Source of the DNA: a virus
DNA: 39,434 nucleotides
Reading direction: 5' to 3' (one strand)
IMG/VR virus record: IMGVR_UViG_3300027754_000208
Span: 1-39,434 of that record
Shown here: positions 1-5,234 of the stretch, in pieces
How positions within the stretch are numbered: the first letter of the stretch is position 1
How the letters are laid out: every line of letters starts with the position of its first letter
Translations under genes and position numbers: made by a program
The notes under the pieces: generated by a model
Database searches by the model: none
Seen by the model: the letters and a program-made list of their open reading frames with translations, nothing else
What the model was told of the DNA's origin: nothing

Positions 1-127
1 ATCTGAAACTAGAAGCACAAGATCAATCTATCTTGCGTATGCGCTATCACGAAAACTTTAAGCTCGCACAGATAGCACAGGTACTAGAGTGTGCTACCTC
101 TACTGCTGATCGTAGATGCACCACTGC
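1..127. repeat. terminal direct repeat, left copy (circular-contig overlap)
   Basis: Bases 1-127 are identical to 39308-39434. A reading frame runs through the join without interruption (the sigma-like gene continues from the right end into 1-176). This is what a circular or circularly permuted genome looks like when the assembler leaves one k-mer of overlap. 127 is a common maximum k-mer size, so I read it as an assembly signature rather than a biological terminal repeat, though a short true terminal redundancy cannot be excluded. Confidence 0.9.
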
Positions 128-176
128 CTTGCGCCACCTGATAGATAAGCTAGGCGGGAACTCTCCCTTTAGATGA
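1..176 (+). CDS. sigma-70-like factor, C-terminal part (gene starts at 38851)
   Basis: This is the C-terminal 58 codons of the gene that begins at 38851 and crosses the contig join. The frame enters at base 3 and ends at TGA 174-176. The segment holds a region-4-like helix-turn-helix: a helix with ILRMRYHENF, then LAQIAQVLECATSTADRR, then an amphipathic tail. This is the usual '-35 recognition' layout of small sigma factors. The stop overlaps the next start as ATGA at 173-176, implying translational coupling. The full description is under 38851. Confidence 0.75.
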   Translation, partial: LKLEAQDQSILRMRYHENFKLAQIAQVLECATSTADRRCTTALRHLIDKLGGNSPFR

Positions 177-556
177 ACGAGCAAGAGTTATTTACTCACC
201 TTAAATCTGAGATGTATCCAGACTTAGTTAAGAGTGAAGGTACTTACGATACCTTTGACTGCATCAGTGATAAGGCTGGTCACTTTATAGAACTCAAGTG
301 CCGTCACACTCATTACTCCGACTTACTTGTTGAGCAGGTTAAGTACCGCGCTCTCATTGAACAGGCAGTAGCACGCAACCTGCTCCCCTTCTACATTAAC
401 TCCACTCCGCAGGGTATCTATTCTTTTGATCTTACCGAGATAGCTGAACCGCAGTGGGTTACTCATCTGATGCCAGCCAGTACTGAGTTTGAGAACAAGG
501 CTAAGGTGCTAAAGATAGTAGGTTACTTCTTAATAGAGGACGCGATTCGATTATGA
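173..556 (+). CDS. small hypothetical protein, possible PD-(D/E)XK-type nuclease fold
   Basis: 127 residues; the start ATG overlaps the stop of the sigma-like gene (ATGA). Residues about 25-45 contain acidic residues followed by FIELKCR, an E-x-K arrangement after a hydrophobic strand that resembles the active-site core of PD-(D/E)XK nucleases. A helix with EQVKYRALIEQ follows, as in small endonucleases of that class. The fold assignment is a motif-level guess; no full catalytic set can be proven by eye. It lies in the early/replication unit, where a small nuclease would fit. Confidence 0.5.
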   Translation: MNEQELFTHLKSEMYPDLVKSEGTYDTFDCISDKAGHFIELKCRHTHYSDLLVEQVKYRALIEQAVARNLLPFYINSTPQGIYSFDLTEIAEPQWVTHLMPASTEFENKAKVLKIVGYFLIEDAIRL

Positions 557-729
557 TCTATGACTATAAGTGTGACCAATGTAAGACTGAGTTAGGTGTT
601 GAACGTAGCATACACGCTGAGGCTAACGCACCTATTTGCTTTGACTGCCACCAGCCTATGAACCGTCTCTTTTCTGCACCAGCTATCTCGTTTAACGCAC
701 CTGGTTTCTACTCCACAGACAATAAGTAA
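553..729 (+). CDS. FmdB-like small zinc-ribbon protein
   Basis: 58 residues, starting with the ATG that overlaps the previous stop (ATGA at 553-556). It begins MIYDYKCDQC, with a second pair of cysteines at 29 and 32 (CFDC) and a tail of the form NRLFSAPAISFN. This matches the FmdB family of single zinc ribbons (Y-x-Y-x-C-x2-C ... C-x2-C followed by KxFSxPAI), which is common in actinobacteria and their phages. The molecular role is unknown. It is the last gene of the plus-strand unit before the hairpin at 731-760. Confidence 0.75.
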   Translation: MIYDYKCDQCKTELGVERSIHAEANAPICFDCHQPMNRLFSAPAISFNAPGFYSTDNK

Positions 730-730
730 A

Positions 731-760
731 GCCACACTGGAAGGCAAGTAACAGTGTGGC
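731..760. terminator. hairpin between converging genes (probable terminator)
   Basis: A perfect 9-bp stem, GCCACACTG (731-739) with CAGTGTGGC (752-760), and a 12-nt loop. It sits two bases after the plus-strand stop at 729 and 28 bases beyond the end of the converging minus-strand gene (789). Only short T runs follow on either strand, so termination strength is uncertain. Position between converging units is the main argument. Confidence 0.6.
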
Positions 761-788
761 CTTACTGACGGAACAGAGAGGTGCTAGA

Positions 789-950
789 TTATTGTAGCAA
801 AGAGATAGCGTGGTGGCAAGGATCGCCACCTTCATCCCACTCTTCGCGTTCTTCCTCGTTCATATATTCATAGTTGCCTTCGTGCGTAGCACAATAAGGC
901 TTGCTTATCCAGCCTCTCTTTATCCCAAACAATAGCCAGTATCTAAACAT
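789..950 (-). CDS. hypothetical small protein, end of the minus-strand operon
   Basis: 53 residues, beginning MFRYWLLFGIKRGW and ending with an acidic middle (NEEEREEWDEGGDPCHH) and a C-terminal ISLLQ. The ATG at 950 overlaps the stop of the transglycosylase gene (TGATG), so it is probably translated by re-initiation; a longer upstream start in the same frame would lie deep inside that gene. The first 12 residues are hydrophobic and aromatic and could touch the membrane. Function not recognised. Confidence 0.55.
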   Translation of the reverse strand: MFRYWLLFGIKRGWISKPYCATHEGNYEYMNEEEREEWDEGGDPCHHAISLLQ

Positions 951-1375
951 CAGTACCAGCCTCGTCTGTTTGAGTGGCTGAGAGCGCGACACGCACTGCC
1001 TCGATAGCGATGGTTAAGGTATCGTAAACCGTGAAGGATTTGTAATTCAGGTTCTCGACTGCGCTCTCTAAGGAGTTGAGCAATTCCGAAAGCTCTTGAC
1101 TTTGGGTTGTCTGCGAGGTGGTCAAGCCTGCTCTCACGGGTCCATAAGGTGATAAGACAGGTTCGCTCTTGTTTACTGTATCCAAGTGCTCGTGAGTAAC
1201 TAACGATAAGTGTCTTGTTCTCACGCTTCTCCTGCATTGTTGCTTTGGTTCTCTCTCTTACCTGTGTTGGCTTGTGTGGCAACAATTCCAAACGCACCGT
1301 TGGCGCGGGTATGAATACCCACAACAAGATTAGTGTTACCAGTAATACCAACCCACTTCTTACCGTTGATCTCAT
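950..1375 (-). CDS. membrane-anchored lytic transglycosylase (SLT-like)
   Basis: 141 residues from ATG 1375 (an in-frame TTG at 1378 is also possible; AGGAG lies 7-10 nt upstream). Residues 8-24 form a hydrophobic segment (LVLLVTLILLWVF) after a basic start, i.e. a signal peptide or signal anchor. Residues about 57-141 match the secreted actinobacterial soluble-lytic-transglycosylase domain: LWTRES with the likely catalytic Glu81, then ADNPKSRAFGIAQLL, a stretch with LRYLNHRYRGSAC, and the terminal SHSNRRGWY (family consensus AHSxxxGWY). Cys73 and Cys129 sit where the family has a conserved pair. It would cleave peptidoglycan glycan strands on the outer side of the membrane. Its first 155 nt overlap the upstream gene in another frame. 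Confidence 0.8.
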   Translation of the reverse strand: MRSTVRSGLVLLVTLILLWVFIPAPTVRLELLPHKPTQVRERTKATMQEKRENKTLIVSYSRALGYSKQERTCLITLWTRESRLDHLADNPKSRAFGIAQLLRERSREPELQILHGLRYLNHRYRGSACRALSHSNRRGWY

Positions 1376-1526
1376 CAAAGGCTTTCTCCTCTGCTAACAG
1401 TTGCCTGTACGTGTCGGGGTAAGCGTGTGTTAGCCTCACCAATGCTCGGTCTCTCGCTCGTCTGTAATTACGGTATGAAATAGCCTGCTTACCGCTTACA
1501 GTCTTGCTCTCCTGCTCATCAGTCAT
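1221..1526 (-). CDS. conserved phage hypothetical protein (basic, overlaps transglycosylase gene)
   Basis: 101 residues from ATG 1526. The core has the form YRNYRRARDRALVRLTHAYP followed by a YRQLLAEEKAFDE helix and then a Ser/Thr/Asn-rich tail ending NNAGEA. I recall this type of small basic helical protein as common in actinophage and freshwater phage genomes without an assigned function. The Arg-rich N-terminal half could bind nucleic acid. Its last 155 nt are shared with the signal-anchor region of the transglycosylase gene in another frame. Confidence 0.7.
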   Translation of the reverse strand: MTDEQESKTVSGKQAISYRNYRRARDRALVRLTHAYPDTYRQLLAEEKAFDEINGKKWVGITGNTNLVVGIHTRANGAFGIVATQANTGKRENQSNNAGEA

Positions 1527-1593
1527 TAAGTTTGTCCTCTGCTACTAGCAATAGGTAGAAGATTACCAGCACAATAGCGATTCCCAGTATCAC
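1519..1593 (-). CDS. 24-residue membrane microprotein (possible)
   Basis: GTG start at 1593 overlapping the previous stop (GTGA), TGA stop at 1519-1521, overlapping the next gene by 8 nt. The peptide is almost entirely one hydrophobic helix (ILGIAIVLVIFYLLLVA) followed by EDKLND. It fills a 63-nt gap that would otherwise be the only one in this stretch of end-to-end genes. There is no clear Shine-Dalgarno, so it would depend on coupling. It might be a small holin-like or regulatory membrane peptide placed just upstream of the transglycosylase; that role is inference. Confidence 0.45.
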   Translation of the reverse strand: MILGIAIVLVIFYLLLVAEDKLND

Positions 1594-1841
1594 AGGACAC
1601 CAGCTAACGTTGCGAATACGATCTTTGTGATATCCATAGGCTGACCTACGAGCATTGCGTCCTCGCCCTCTGCATCCCAGCCTGATACAAGCAGGCGTGA
1701 GTTCACAGGGCTACGCCGTAGCCATTGGACTGCCTCTATTGGGTCGTTGCCTCCCCATACCGCGTTGCCCTCTCCCTCTACCACCTCATAGAAGGTGAAT
1801 AGGGGTGATACTTTCGGGTGAAAGGCTATTACTTCACTCAT
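1590..1841 (-). CDS. conserved hypothetical protein
   Basis: 83 residues from ATG 1841, preceded by AAAGGAGGGAGA, a strong ribosome site located inside the end of the upstream gene. The sequence includes FHPKVSPLFTFYEVVEG, then GGNDPIEAVQWLRRSP and SRLLVSGWDAEGEDAMLVG, suggesting a small alpha/beta protein with no cysteines. It resembles a recurrent small phage protein, but I cannot name a family or function. Stop and downstream GTG overlap (GTGA). Confidence 0.65.
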   Translation of the reverse strand: MSEVIAFHPKVSPLFTFYEVVEGEGNAVWGGNDPIEAVQWLRRSPVNSRLLVSGWDAEGEDAMLVGQPMDITKIVFATLAGVL

Positions 1842-1978
1842 TATTCTCCCTCCTTTGGACAGTCGCTATAAGGGTTCTCTAACCCGTCATTATCCTCACA
1901 GATACACCAATTAAAACGTTCTACTTGTGTGGCGTGAGTTAGTTCTGCCAACTCACTCCAATACATTACTTTATCCAT
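1841..1978 (-). CDS. hypothetical microprotein with three cysteines
   Basis: 45 residues from ATG 1978 (stop TAA 1841-1843, sharing one base with the next start). The sequence includes YWSELAELTHATQVERFNW, then CIC and a late Cys at 40. The last codons (CPKEGE) encode the AAAGGAGGGAG ribosome site for the next gene. Function not recognised. It is supported by frame continuity, overlaps at both ends and shared operon spacing. Confidence 0.55.
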   Translation of the reverse strand: MDKVMYWSELAELTHATQVERFNWCICEDNDGLENPYSDCPKEGE

Positions 1979-2147
1979 TGTTCTTGCCCTCTCTTTCGTT
2001 CGTGATACCCACTCGGCTAAGTGCGTAGACCATACGCTCTAGGTTACGCATAGCTCCTGCGCTATCCGCATTTAATAGCTGATCCATAGCAACCTTCTCG
2101 CATAGTTGCGCTTTTGCTTGCCAGTATTCTTTTGTTGGTTCACTCAT
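1971..2147 (-). CDS. hypothetical helical microprotein
   Basis: 58 residues from ATG 2147, overlapping the upstream stop (CTATGA). It is predicted mostly helical: EYWQAKAQLCEKVAMDQL followed by GAMRNLERMVYALSRVG. The C-terminus (EREGKNNG) again encodes a GAGGG-type ribosome site, and the gene overlaps the next by 8 nt. No family recognised. Confidence 0.55.
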   Translation of the reverse strand: MSEPTKEYWQAKAQLCEKVAMDQLLNADSAGAMRNLERMVYALSRVGITNEREGKNNG

Positions 2148-2320
2148 AGCTTTCCCTCCCTCTTCATTATTTTTATCTTCTCGATTAGTATAGTTTCACA
2201 CTTAGCGCACGTATCAGACTCGTACTCGGACTGATCGAACTCATCACCGCACACGTCGCACACCGCACCGATATAGGTACTATCGAATGCGGGATCTATA
2301 TTGAAATTAGGCTCACTCAT
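2144..2320 (-). CDS. small zinc-ribbon protein (two CxxC)
   Basis: 58 residues from ATG 2320. A CDVC pair (21, 24) and a CAKC pair (38, 41) separated by an acidic loop form a classical zinc ribbon, followed by a basic helix (ILIEKIKIMKREGK). This resembles the small DksA/TraR-like or ribbon microproteins seen in phages, but the specific family cannot be fixed by eye. Its C-terminal KREGKL encodes the GAGGGA ribosome site for the next gene. Confidence 0.6.
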   Translation of the reverse strand: MSEPNFNIDPAFDSTYIGAVCDVCGDEFDQSEYESDTCAKCETILIEKIKIMKREGKL

Positions 2321-2544
2321 AGCTCTATTTCCTCATCCTTTAGTAATAGAGTCACGGTTATATCGTTAATAAGTGTCTCGTCAAAGCGTCCTAACTCATC
2401 TACGATATTGTTTAGCCCGTTAATACGGGCTTGCTCATTCGCCTCATCACTACAATTACCGATAGTGTCGTCTAAATTAAGGCTTACGTTAGTAGTGATA
2501 GTTAAGTAATCGGTTATGAAGGTAACCCTGTAATCGTATTCCAT
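2317..2544 (-). CDS. hypothetical acidic protein
   Basis: 75 residues from ATG 2544 with GAGGGCAAGTA just upstream. It begins with beta-strand-like YRVTFITDYLTITTNVSL, then a helix (DEANEQARINGLNNIVDEL), then a strand (INDITVTLLL) and an acidic end (KDEEIEL). This beta-alpha-beta pattern suggests a compact fold. No recognised family. Confidence 0.6.
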   Translation of the reverse strand: MEYDYRVTFITDYLTITTNVSLNLDDTIGNCSDEANEQARINGLNNIVDELGRFDETLINDITVTLLLKDEEIEL

Positions 2545-2684
2545 TACTTGCCCTCCTTCTCTAATAAATTACTGTTTACCCATACCTCTTCGGGTGCGGA
2601 TAAATCTAATAATTCGTGCCAATTCCATTTATCAGGATTACCCTCTTCAATAGTTAATCGTAAAATAACCTCGTAAGTATTCAT
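2544..2684 (-). CDS. hypothetical microprotein
   Basis: 46 residues from ATG 2684 to TAA 2544-2546, which overlaps the next ATG as TAATG. A starting strand (YEVILRLTIEEG) is followed by DKWNWHELLDL and EEVWVNSNLLEKEGK. The C-terminal EKEGK codons contain the AGAAGGAGGG ribosome site of the following gene. Function unknown. Confidence 0.55.
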   Translation of the reverse strand: MNTYEVILRLTIEEGNPDKWNWHELLDLSAPEEVWVNSNLLEKEGK

Positions 2685-2831
2685 TTACTTGCCCTCTCTC
2701 TCTAGCTCACTTAGGCATATTTTCAAGCCGTCAATTAGTCCCTCGTAGTAATGGAATGAGGCGTCGCCCCCGTCCATTAGTGCTAAATCATCTTGCGCTA
2801 CTTGCAAGTGCTTCTCTAGTAGCTCTTTCAT
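2685..2831 (-). CDS. hypothetical helical microprotein
   Basis: 48 residues from ATG 2831, overlapping the upstream stop (TAATG). It is probably a two-helix hairpin: LLEKHLQVAQDDLALM, then GGDASFHYYEGL and IDGLKICLSELEREGK. The end encodes the GAGAGAGAGGG ribosome site for the next gene. No family recognised. Confidence 0.55.
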   Translation of the reverse strand: MKELLEKHLQVAQDDLALMDGGDASFHYYEGLIDGLKICLSELEREGK

Positions 2832-2974
2832 TAGTTGCCCTCTCCCTCTATTGGATCTAAATTAGTATCGTAGCTAAGCCCGCAATTAGGGCAGTCTATC
2901 TTCATCATCTGCCCGTTACCGTAAGCCTCTAGCGTTAGCGTAATCTCGCTCTCACAATCGTCGCATATATTCAT
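2831..2974 (-). CDS. zinc-finger microprotein (two CxxC)
   Basis: 47 residues from ATG 2974. Cysteine pairs CDDC (4, 7) and CPNC (28, 31) flank a beta-hairpin, a minimal zinc ribbon. The tail PIEGEGN encodes GAGGGAGAGGG, the ribosome site of the next gene. It is the second of several ribbon microproteins in this operon. Function unknown. Confidence 0.6.
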   Translation of the reverse strand: MNICDDCESEITLTLEAYGNGQMMKIDCPNCGLSYDTNLDPIEGEGN

Positions 2975-3540
2975 TACGCCACCTCGCTAGTATCGGTAAT
3001 GGTAATAGGGGAATAGGTACCGTCTATTGTAAATTCATCTTCGTAGTTATCCTCTAAGTAACGGATAGCGCTCTCTTCATCAGTGCTATTTTCAATATAT
3101 TTATAGCCCTTATTGGCTAGATCCTTGCATAAGTCACGTAATTGCCCTTCGATTACGTGGCAATCGTAACCTTCATCTTCATCTTCATTAAAGCCCGATA
3201 CGTTAAAGCTATTGTAATGAGAGTAATGATTACTCCACTGATTACGTGTTAGCTCTACGAATGCCACTCCCTCGGGCCACGTTAGGTTAGGTGCCTCTTC
3301 ACGTGAGATACGGCCATAGATAGCGACGCCGTCTCCTTGCGAATAGCCTAGTGAGTAACGTAATTCGTAAGAGATAGGCTCTCCACCTAAAGCGTCATCT
3401 ATCTGCCCGCTTAGATAATCGGTGATCTCTCTTTCATCTATCCATTCAAGTAAGCGATTACGCATATCTTTAATCGCTCTCTCCCTTGCGTCTCCCTCTA
3501 GTTCACTGAAAGAGTAGCGCTTTACAGTATATTCTTTCAT
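2974..3540 (-). CDS. conserved phage protein, 188 aa, with 'SQGDG' signature
   Basis: Largest gene of the minus operon. The start ATG 3540 is preceded by AGGAGGCAAGGC. It begins YTVKRYSFSELEGDARERAI, and residues about 64-75 read LGYSQGDGVAIYG. This combination (a 'Y-x-F-x-E-L, then S-Q-G-D-G' protein) is a recurrent phage and plasmid family whose members are often labelled antitoxin-like or antirestriction-like without proof. An acidic stretch (NEDEDEGYD) and a C-terminal DNYEDEFTIDG follow. I see no catalytic signature. Strong negative charge would be compatible with DNA mimicry, but that is speculation. Confidence 0.7.
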   Translation of the reverse strand: MKEYTVKRYSFSELEGDARERAIKDMRNRLLEWIDEREITDYLSGQIDDALGGEPISYELRYSLGYSQGDGVAIYGRISREEAPNLTWPEGVAFVELTRNQWSNHYSHYNSFNVSGFNEDEDEGYDCHVIEGQLRDLCKDLANKGYKYIENSTDEESAIRYLEDNYEDEFTIDGTYSPITITDTSEVA

Positions 3541-3586
3541 TGCCTTGCCTCCTAGTTAGTTTATTTAGGGCGATACACCCTCCACC

Positions 3587-3612
3587 GCTCTCTCCCTATC
3601 GAAAGAGAGAGC
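3587..3612 (-). other. intercistronic hairpin in the minus-strand operon
   Basis: GCTCTCTC (3587-3594) pairs with GAGAGAGC (3605-3612), an 8-bp perfect stem with a 10-nt loop. It lies in the only sizeable gap (3541-3645) of the downstream half of the operon, upstream of the 188-aa gene. It could be an mRNA processing or stability element or a weak attenuator; there is no T run. Confidence 0.45.
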
Positions 3613-3645
3613 GATAGATAGCTTACCGCTATAACGTACTATACC

Positions 3646-3774
3646 TTAGATATAGTCGAATAAGTCACCGTCGCCGATAATATCTTCAATATCTGCCATA
3701 GTGTAATCGCCGTCTCCCTCATAGATAAGGGCGTGTAAGTCGTTTACTATCTGCTCTTTAGTGTCGCCTATCAT
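3646..3774 (-). CDS. hypothetical acidic microprotein
   Basis: 42 residues from ATG 3774 to TAA 3646-3648. It overlaps the preceding gene by 4 nt (ATGA type). The sequence includes TKEQIVNDLHALIYEGDGDY and ends with repeated acidic turns (ADIEDIIGDGDLFDYI). It is very acidic, with no motif. It precedes the hairpin-containing gap, so it may end an operon segment. Confidence 0.5.
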   Translation of the reverse strand: MIGDTKEQIVNDLHALIYEGDGDYTMADIEDIIGDGDLFDYI

Positions 3775-3959
3775 TCGTCTGCCTCCCCGCATTCGCATAA
3801 GTGTCCGCACGTATAGCAGACATAAGAGCCGCTAAAGTGAGTACGATAACCGTAACGCCTCTTACCGTCTAGCTCTAAATAGAATCTATCTTTATCATCT
3901 AAGAGCGTAGCGCCTTGCATATGGCGCTCTCTCCCTAGTGTCCACGCGCCGTTATTCAT
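3771..3959 (-). CDS. small cysteine-rich zinc-binding protein
   Basis: 62 residues from ATG 3959. The middle is strand-rich (DRFYLELDGKRRYGYRTHFSG) and the C-terminus carries four cysteines as YVCYTCGHLCECGEADE, likely one zinc site. An in-frame Met at residue 14 offers a shorter form. Function unknown; another member of the operon's zinc-binding set. Confidence 0.55.
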   Translation of the reverse strand: MNNGAWTLGRERHMQGATLLDDKDRFYLELDGKRRYGYRTHFSGSYVCYTCGHLCECGEADE

Positions 3960-4050
3960 CGTCTCCCTCTCCCTCTTGCGTATCCTTATCGTAACCTACG
4001 GGGATAATTGTAACTATTCCCGCCTCTATAAGCGCCTCTAGTGCATTCAT
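3952..4050 (-). CDS. hypothetical microprotein, 32 aa
   Basis: Starts at ATG 4050, overlapping the upstream stop (TAATG), and ends at TAA 3952-3954, overlapping the next start by 8 nt. It encodes MNALEALIEAGIVTIIPVGY and then an acidic tail (DTQEGEGDDE) whose codons hold the GAGGGAGAGGGAG ribosome site. No recognised function; supported by operon geometry only. Confidence 0.45.
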   Translation of the reverse strand: MNALEALIEAGIVTIIPVGYDKDTQEGEGDDE

Positions 4051-4196
4051 TACGCCACTGCCTCCACTGTTAAACCCGCGATCCCGTAGGCTTTAATAAT
4101 CGCCCGCGCTCTCGCCTCGGTTAGCTCTCCCTCTCCCACTATCTCACCCGTTAGCGTATCGCGTAAGCGGGTGTATACCTTAGCTCTTGCCGCCAT
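4050..4196 (-). CDS. hypothetical basic microprotein, 48 aa
   Basis: I chose ATG 4196 because GGAGGCAAGAGA lies directly upstream; a longer frame to 4292 would read through GC-rich hairpins without a ribosome site. The protein starts MAARAKVYTRLRDTLTGE and continues VGEGELTEARARAIIKAYG, a strand-turn-strand plus helix that could be a small nucleic-acid-binding or inhibitor-like fold. Family not recognised. Confidence 0.55.
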   Translation of the reverse strand: MAARAKVYTRLRDTLTGEIVGEGELTEARARAIIKAYGIAGLTVEAVA

Positions 4197-4218
4197 TCTC
4201 TTGCCTCCATTGCCTAAT

Positions 4219-4261
4219 TCTGCCCCTAGTGGCAGATTACCCGCGCCCGCTTTCGCGGGCG
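4219..4261 (-). other. pair of hairpins in an intercistronic leader
   Basis: Two adjacent perfect stems fill the 79-nt gap between genes: TCTGCC/GGCAGA (4219-4224 with 4231-4236, 6-nt loop) and CGCCCGC/GCGGGCG (4244-4250 with 4255-4261). Read on the transcribed minus strand, the second has a GAAA (GNRA-type) tetraloop on a GC-only 7-bp stem. In an operon whose genes otherwise overlap, this suggests an RNA processing, stabilising or attenuation element. There is no T run for classical termination. Confidence 0.5.
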
Positions 4262-4275
4262 GGGATAATACGTCT

Positions 4276-4413
4276 CTAGAGTGTGCATTCAATCAGTGAG
4301 CCTACGCATATGCCTCCCTCATTCCACCATATATGGCCGCTTATCCACCATAGGAGAGCTATACCAATAAAGATAGCTACGGCCCTCACCCGCTTACCGC
4401 GTCGCGTAATCAT
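4276..4413 (-). CDS. small single-pass membrane protein, 45 aa
   Basis: ATG 4413 overlaps the upstream stop (TAATG); stop TAG at 4276-4278. It begins with a strongly basic N-terminus (ITRRGKRVR), followed by a hydrophobic helix AVAIFIGIALLWWISG and an aromatic interface (HIWWNE), then two cysteines near the end. Positive-inside topology would put the C-terminus outside. It may be a superinfection-exclusion, holin-like or toxic membrane peptide; nothing in the sequence decides between them. Confidence 0.55.
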   Translation of the reverse strand: MITRRGKRVRAVAIFIGIALLWWISGHIWWNEGGICVGSLIECTL

Positions 4414-4748
4414 TAGCACGCCTCGCATTCTAAGATATAGCGGGCGTATTCATAGAGCGGGCTATCGTCGCTTAATACGACGGTGGCCGTGTCGTACCAA
4501 TCGCTAAAGCGATAGGTGACTTTAACTATCTCGCTCTTGAAATCATTGCCGTACCATTCAATTTCAAGCTCATCACTAGGGCCACCCCACGAAAGGCAGA
4601 CTTTAGTGAGCTTTATCGTCTCACTAGAGAGAGCGAAATTAGCAATCTCTTCATAGTTATCAGTATCGAATAGCTCTTTAATATCTGCCTCGCGGCTCTT
4701 TAATTCATCACCTATTCGCTGTGAACACTTTAGCTCTTTAGTGCTCAT
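4413..4748 (-). CDS. hypothetical protein, 111 aa
   Basis: Starts at ATG 4748, overlapping the upstream stop (TAATG). The N-terminal third is helical and charged (KSREADIKELFDTDNYEEI). The rest alternates strands (TIKLTKVCLSW, DELEIEWYG, IVKVTYRFSDWYDTATVVL), resembling a small beta-sheet protein. It has five cysteines scattered without a CxxC. No family recognised. Confidence 0.6.
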   Translation of the reverse strand: MSTKELKCSQRIGDELKSREADIKELFDTDNYEEIANFALSSETIKLTKVCLSWGGPSDELEIEWYGNDFKSEIVKVTYRFSDWYDTATVVLSDDSPLYEYARYILECEAC

Positions 4749-4918
4749 TAGTTAGTCTCCTCTTCAGTCATATAATCGGCCCATAAGTCAGTCTCTTCAA
4801 TTCCCTCATAGAGAGAGCTTAGATAGTTAAGCGCGTCGCGCATTCCCTCCTCGTAGCTTGCGCCCTTAATCTGCTCTAGAATTGCGTCAGTCATAGTGTG
4901 CATTCCTTTATCTTGCAT
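4748..4918 (-). CDS. first gene of the minus-strand operon, hypothetical
   Basis: 56 residues from ATG 4918 (AAAGGCAAGGC upstream, the same spacing as before the 188-aa gene). An in-frame ATG at 4894 behind AAAGGA would give 48 residues, and the choice is open. Sequence: DAILEQIKGASYEEGMRDAL then NYLSSLYEGIEETDLWADY, acidic and helical. The promoter candidate at 4964-4991 lies about 45 nt upstream. Function unknown. Confidence 0.55.
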   Translation of the reverse strand: MQDKGMHTMTDAILEQIKGASYEEGMRDALNYLSSLYEGIEETDLWADYMTEEETN

Positions 4919-4963
4919 TGCCTTGCCTTTCGATAGTAGGAGAGCTTTCGCCCGTGTTATCAG

Positions 4964-4991
4964 TGTATACCTTACTATGCCGTATAGGCAA
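4964..4991 (-). promoter_or_regulatory. candidate promoter for the minus-strand operon
   Basis: On the minus strand, TTGCCT (4991-4986) and TATACA (4969-4964) are separated by 16 nt, followed by the first gene at 4918. A run of ten A residues (minus strand, 5015-5006) lies just upstream of the -35, as an UP element would. Each hexamer matches consensus at four of six positions, so this is a moderate prediction. Confidence 0.45.
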
Positions 4992-5016
4992 GCTCTAAAT
5001 AGCTATTTTTTTTTTA

Positions 5017-5029
5017 ACGGCGTGTCGTG
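5017..5029 (+). repeat. 13-bp element shared by both divergent regions, copy 1
   Basis: ACGGCGTGTCGTG occurs here and, identically and in the same orientation, at 31182-31194. Here it is followed after 3 nt by TAATAA (5033-5038), at the second copy after 1 nt by TAGACT. Its placement immediately upstream of a -10-like hexamer in both gene-start regions suggests a promoter or operator element, perhaps for the phage sigma-like factor or WhiB. Confidence 0.6.
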
Positions 5030-5040
5030 GGGTAATAATT

Positions 5041-5166
5041 CCCGTGATCGCGGGAAGAGAGGCGGGGCCTATAAAGGCAAGGCGGGCTGGTGTAGCTCTT
5101 GCCTATCGGGTAAGGCCGTTACTTAATCGGGGCGCTATCGGTTAGAGCTTTACAGCTTAGAGCTGT
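5041..5166 (+). other. nested inverted repeats downstream of the 13-bp element
   Basis: Three structures follow one another: CCCG/CGGG around a GATC centre (5041-5054); an outer GGCCT/AGGCC (5066-5070 with 5113-5117) enclosing AGGCAAG/CTTGCCT (5075-5081 with 5098-5104); and ACAGCT/AGCTGT with a 3-nt loop (5152-5166). If the element at 5017 is a rightward promoter, a transcript starting near 5045 would open with these folds. They could also be protein-binding palindromes in DNA. Confidence 0.5.
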
Positions 5167-5234
5167 TTAATTATGAGATGTTAATAAAGGTTAGGGTGTG
5201 CCGTAGGTACTGCCCGCCCCGCCCTTTTCCCTAG

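Noticed and set aside
943-1224. A 93-codon minus-strand frame overlapping the transglycosylase
   Set aside because: It is in a different frame from a gene with clear transglycosylase motifs, has no ribosome site and no recognisable sequence.
5060-5120. tRNA or tmRNA in the nested hairpin
   Set aside because: The stems do not form a cloverleaf with a T-arm (no GGTTCRA-like loop) or acceptor CCA context.
4896-5126. Plus-strand frame of 76 codons overlapping the leftward promoter region
   Set aside because: It runs through the T tract and hairpins, starts inside the first leftward gene and lacks a ribosome site.
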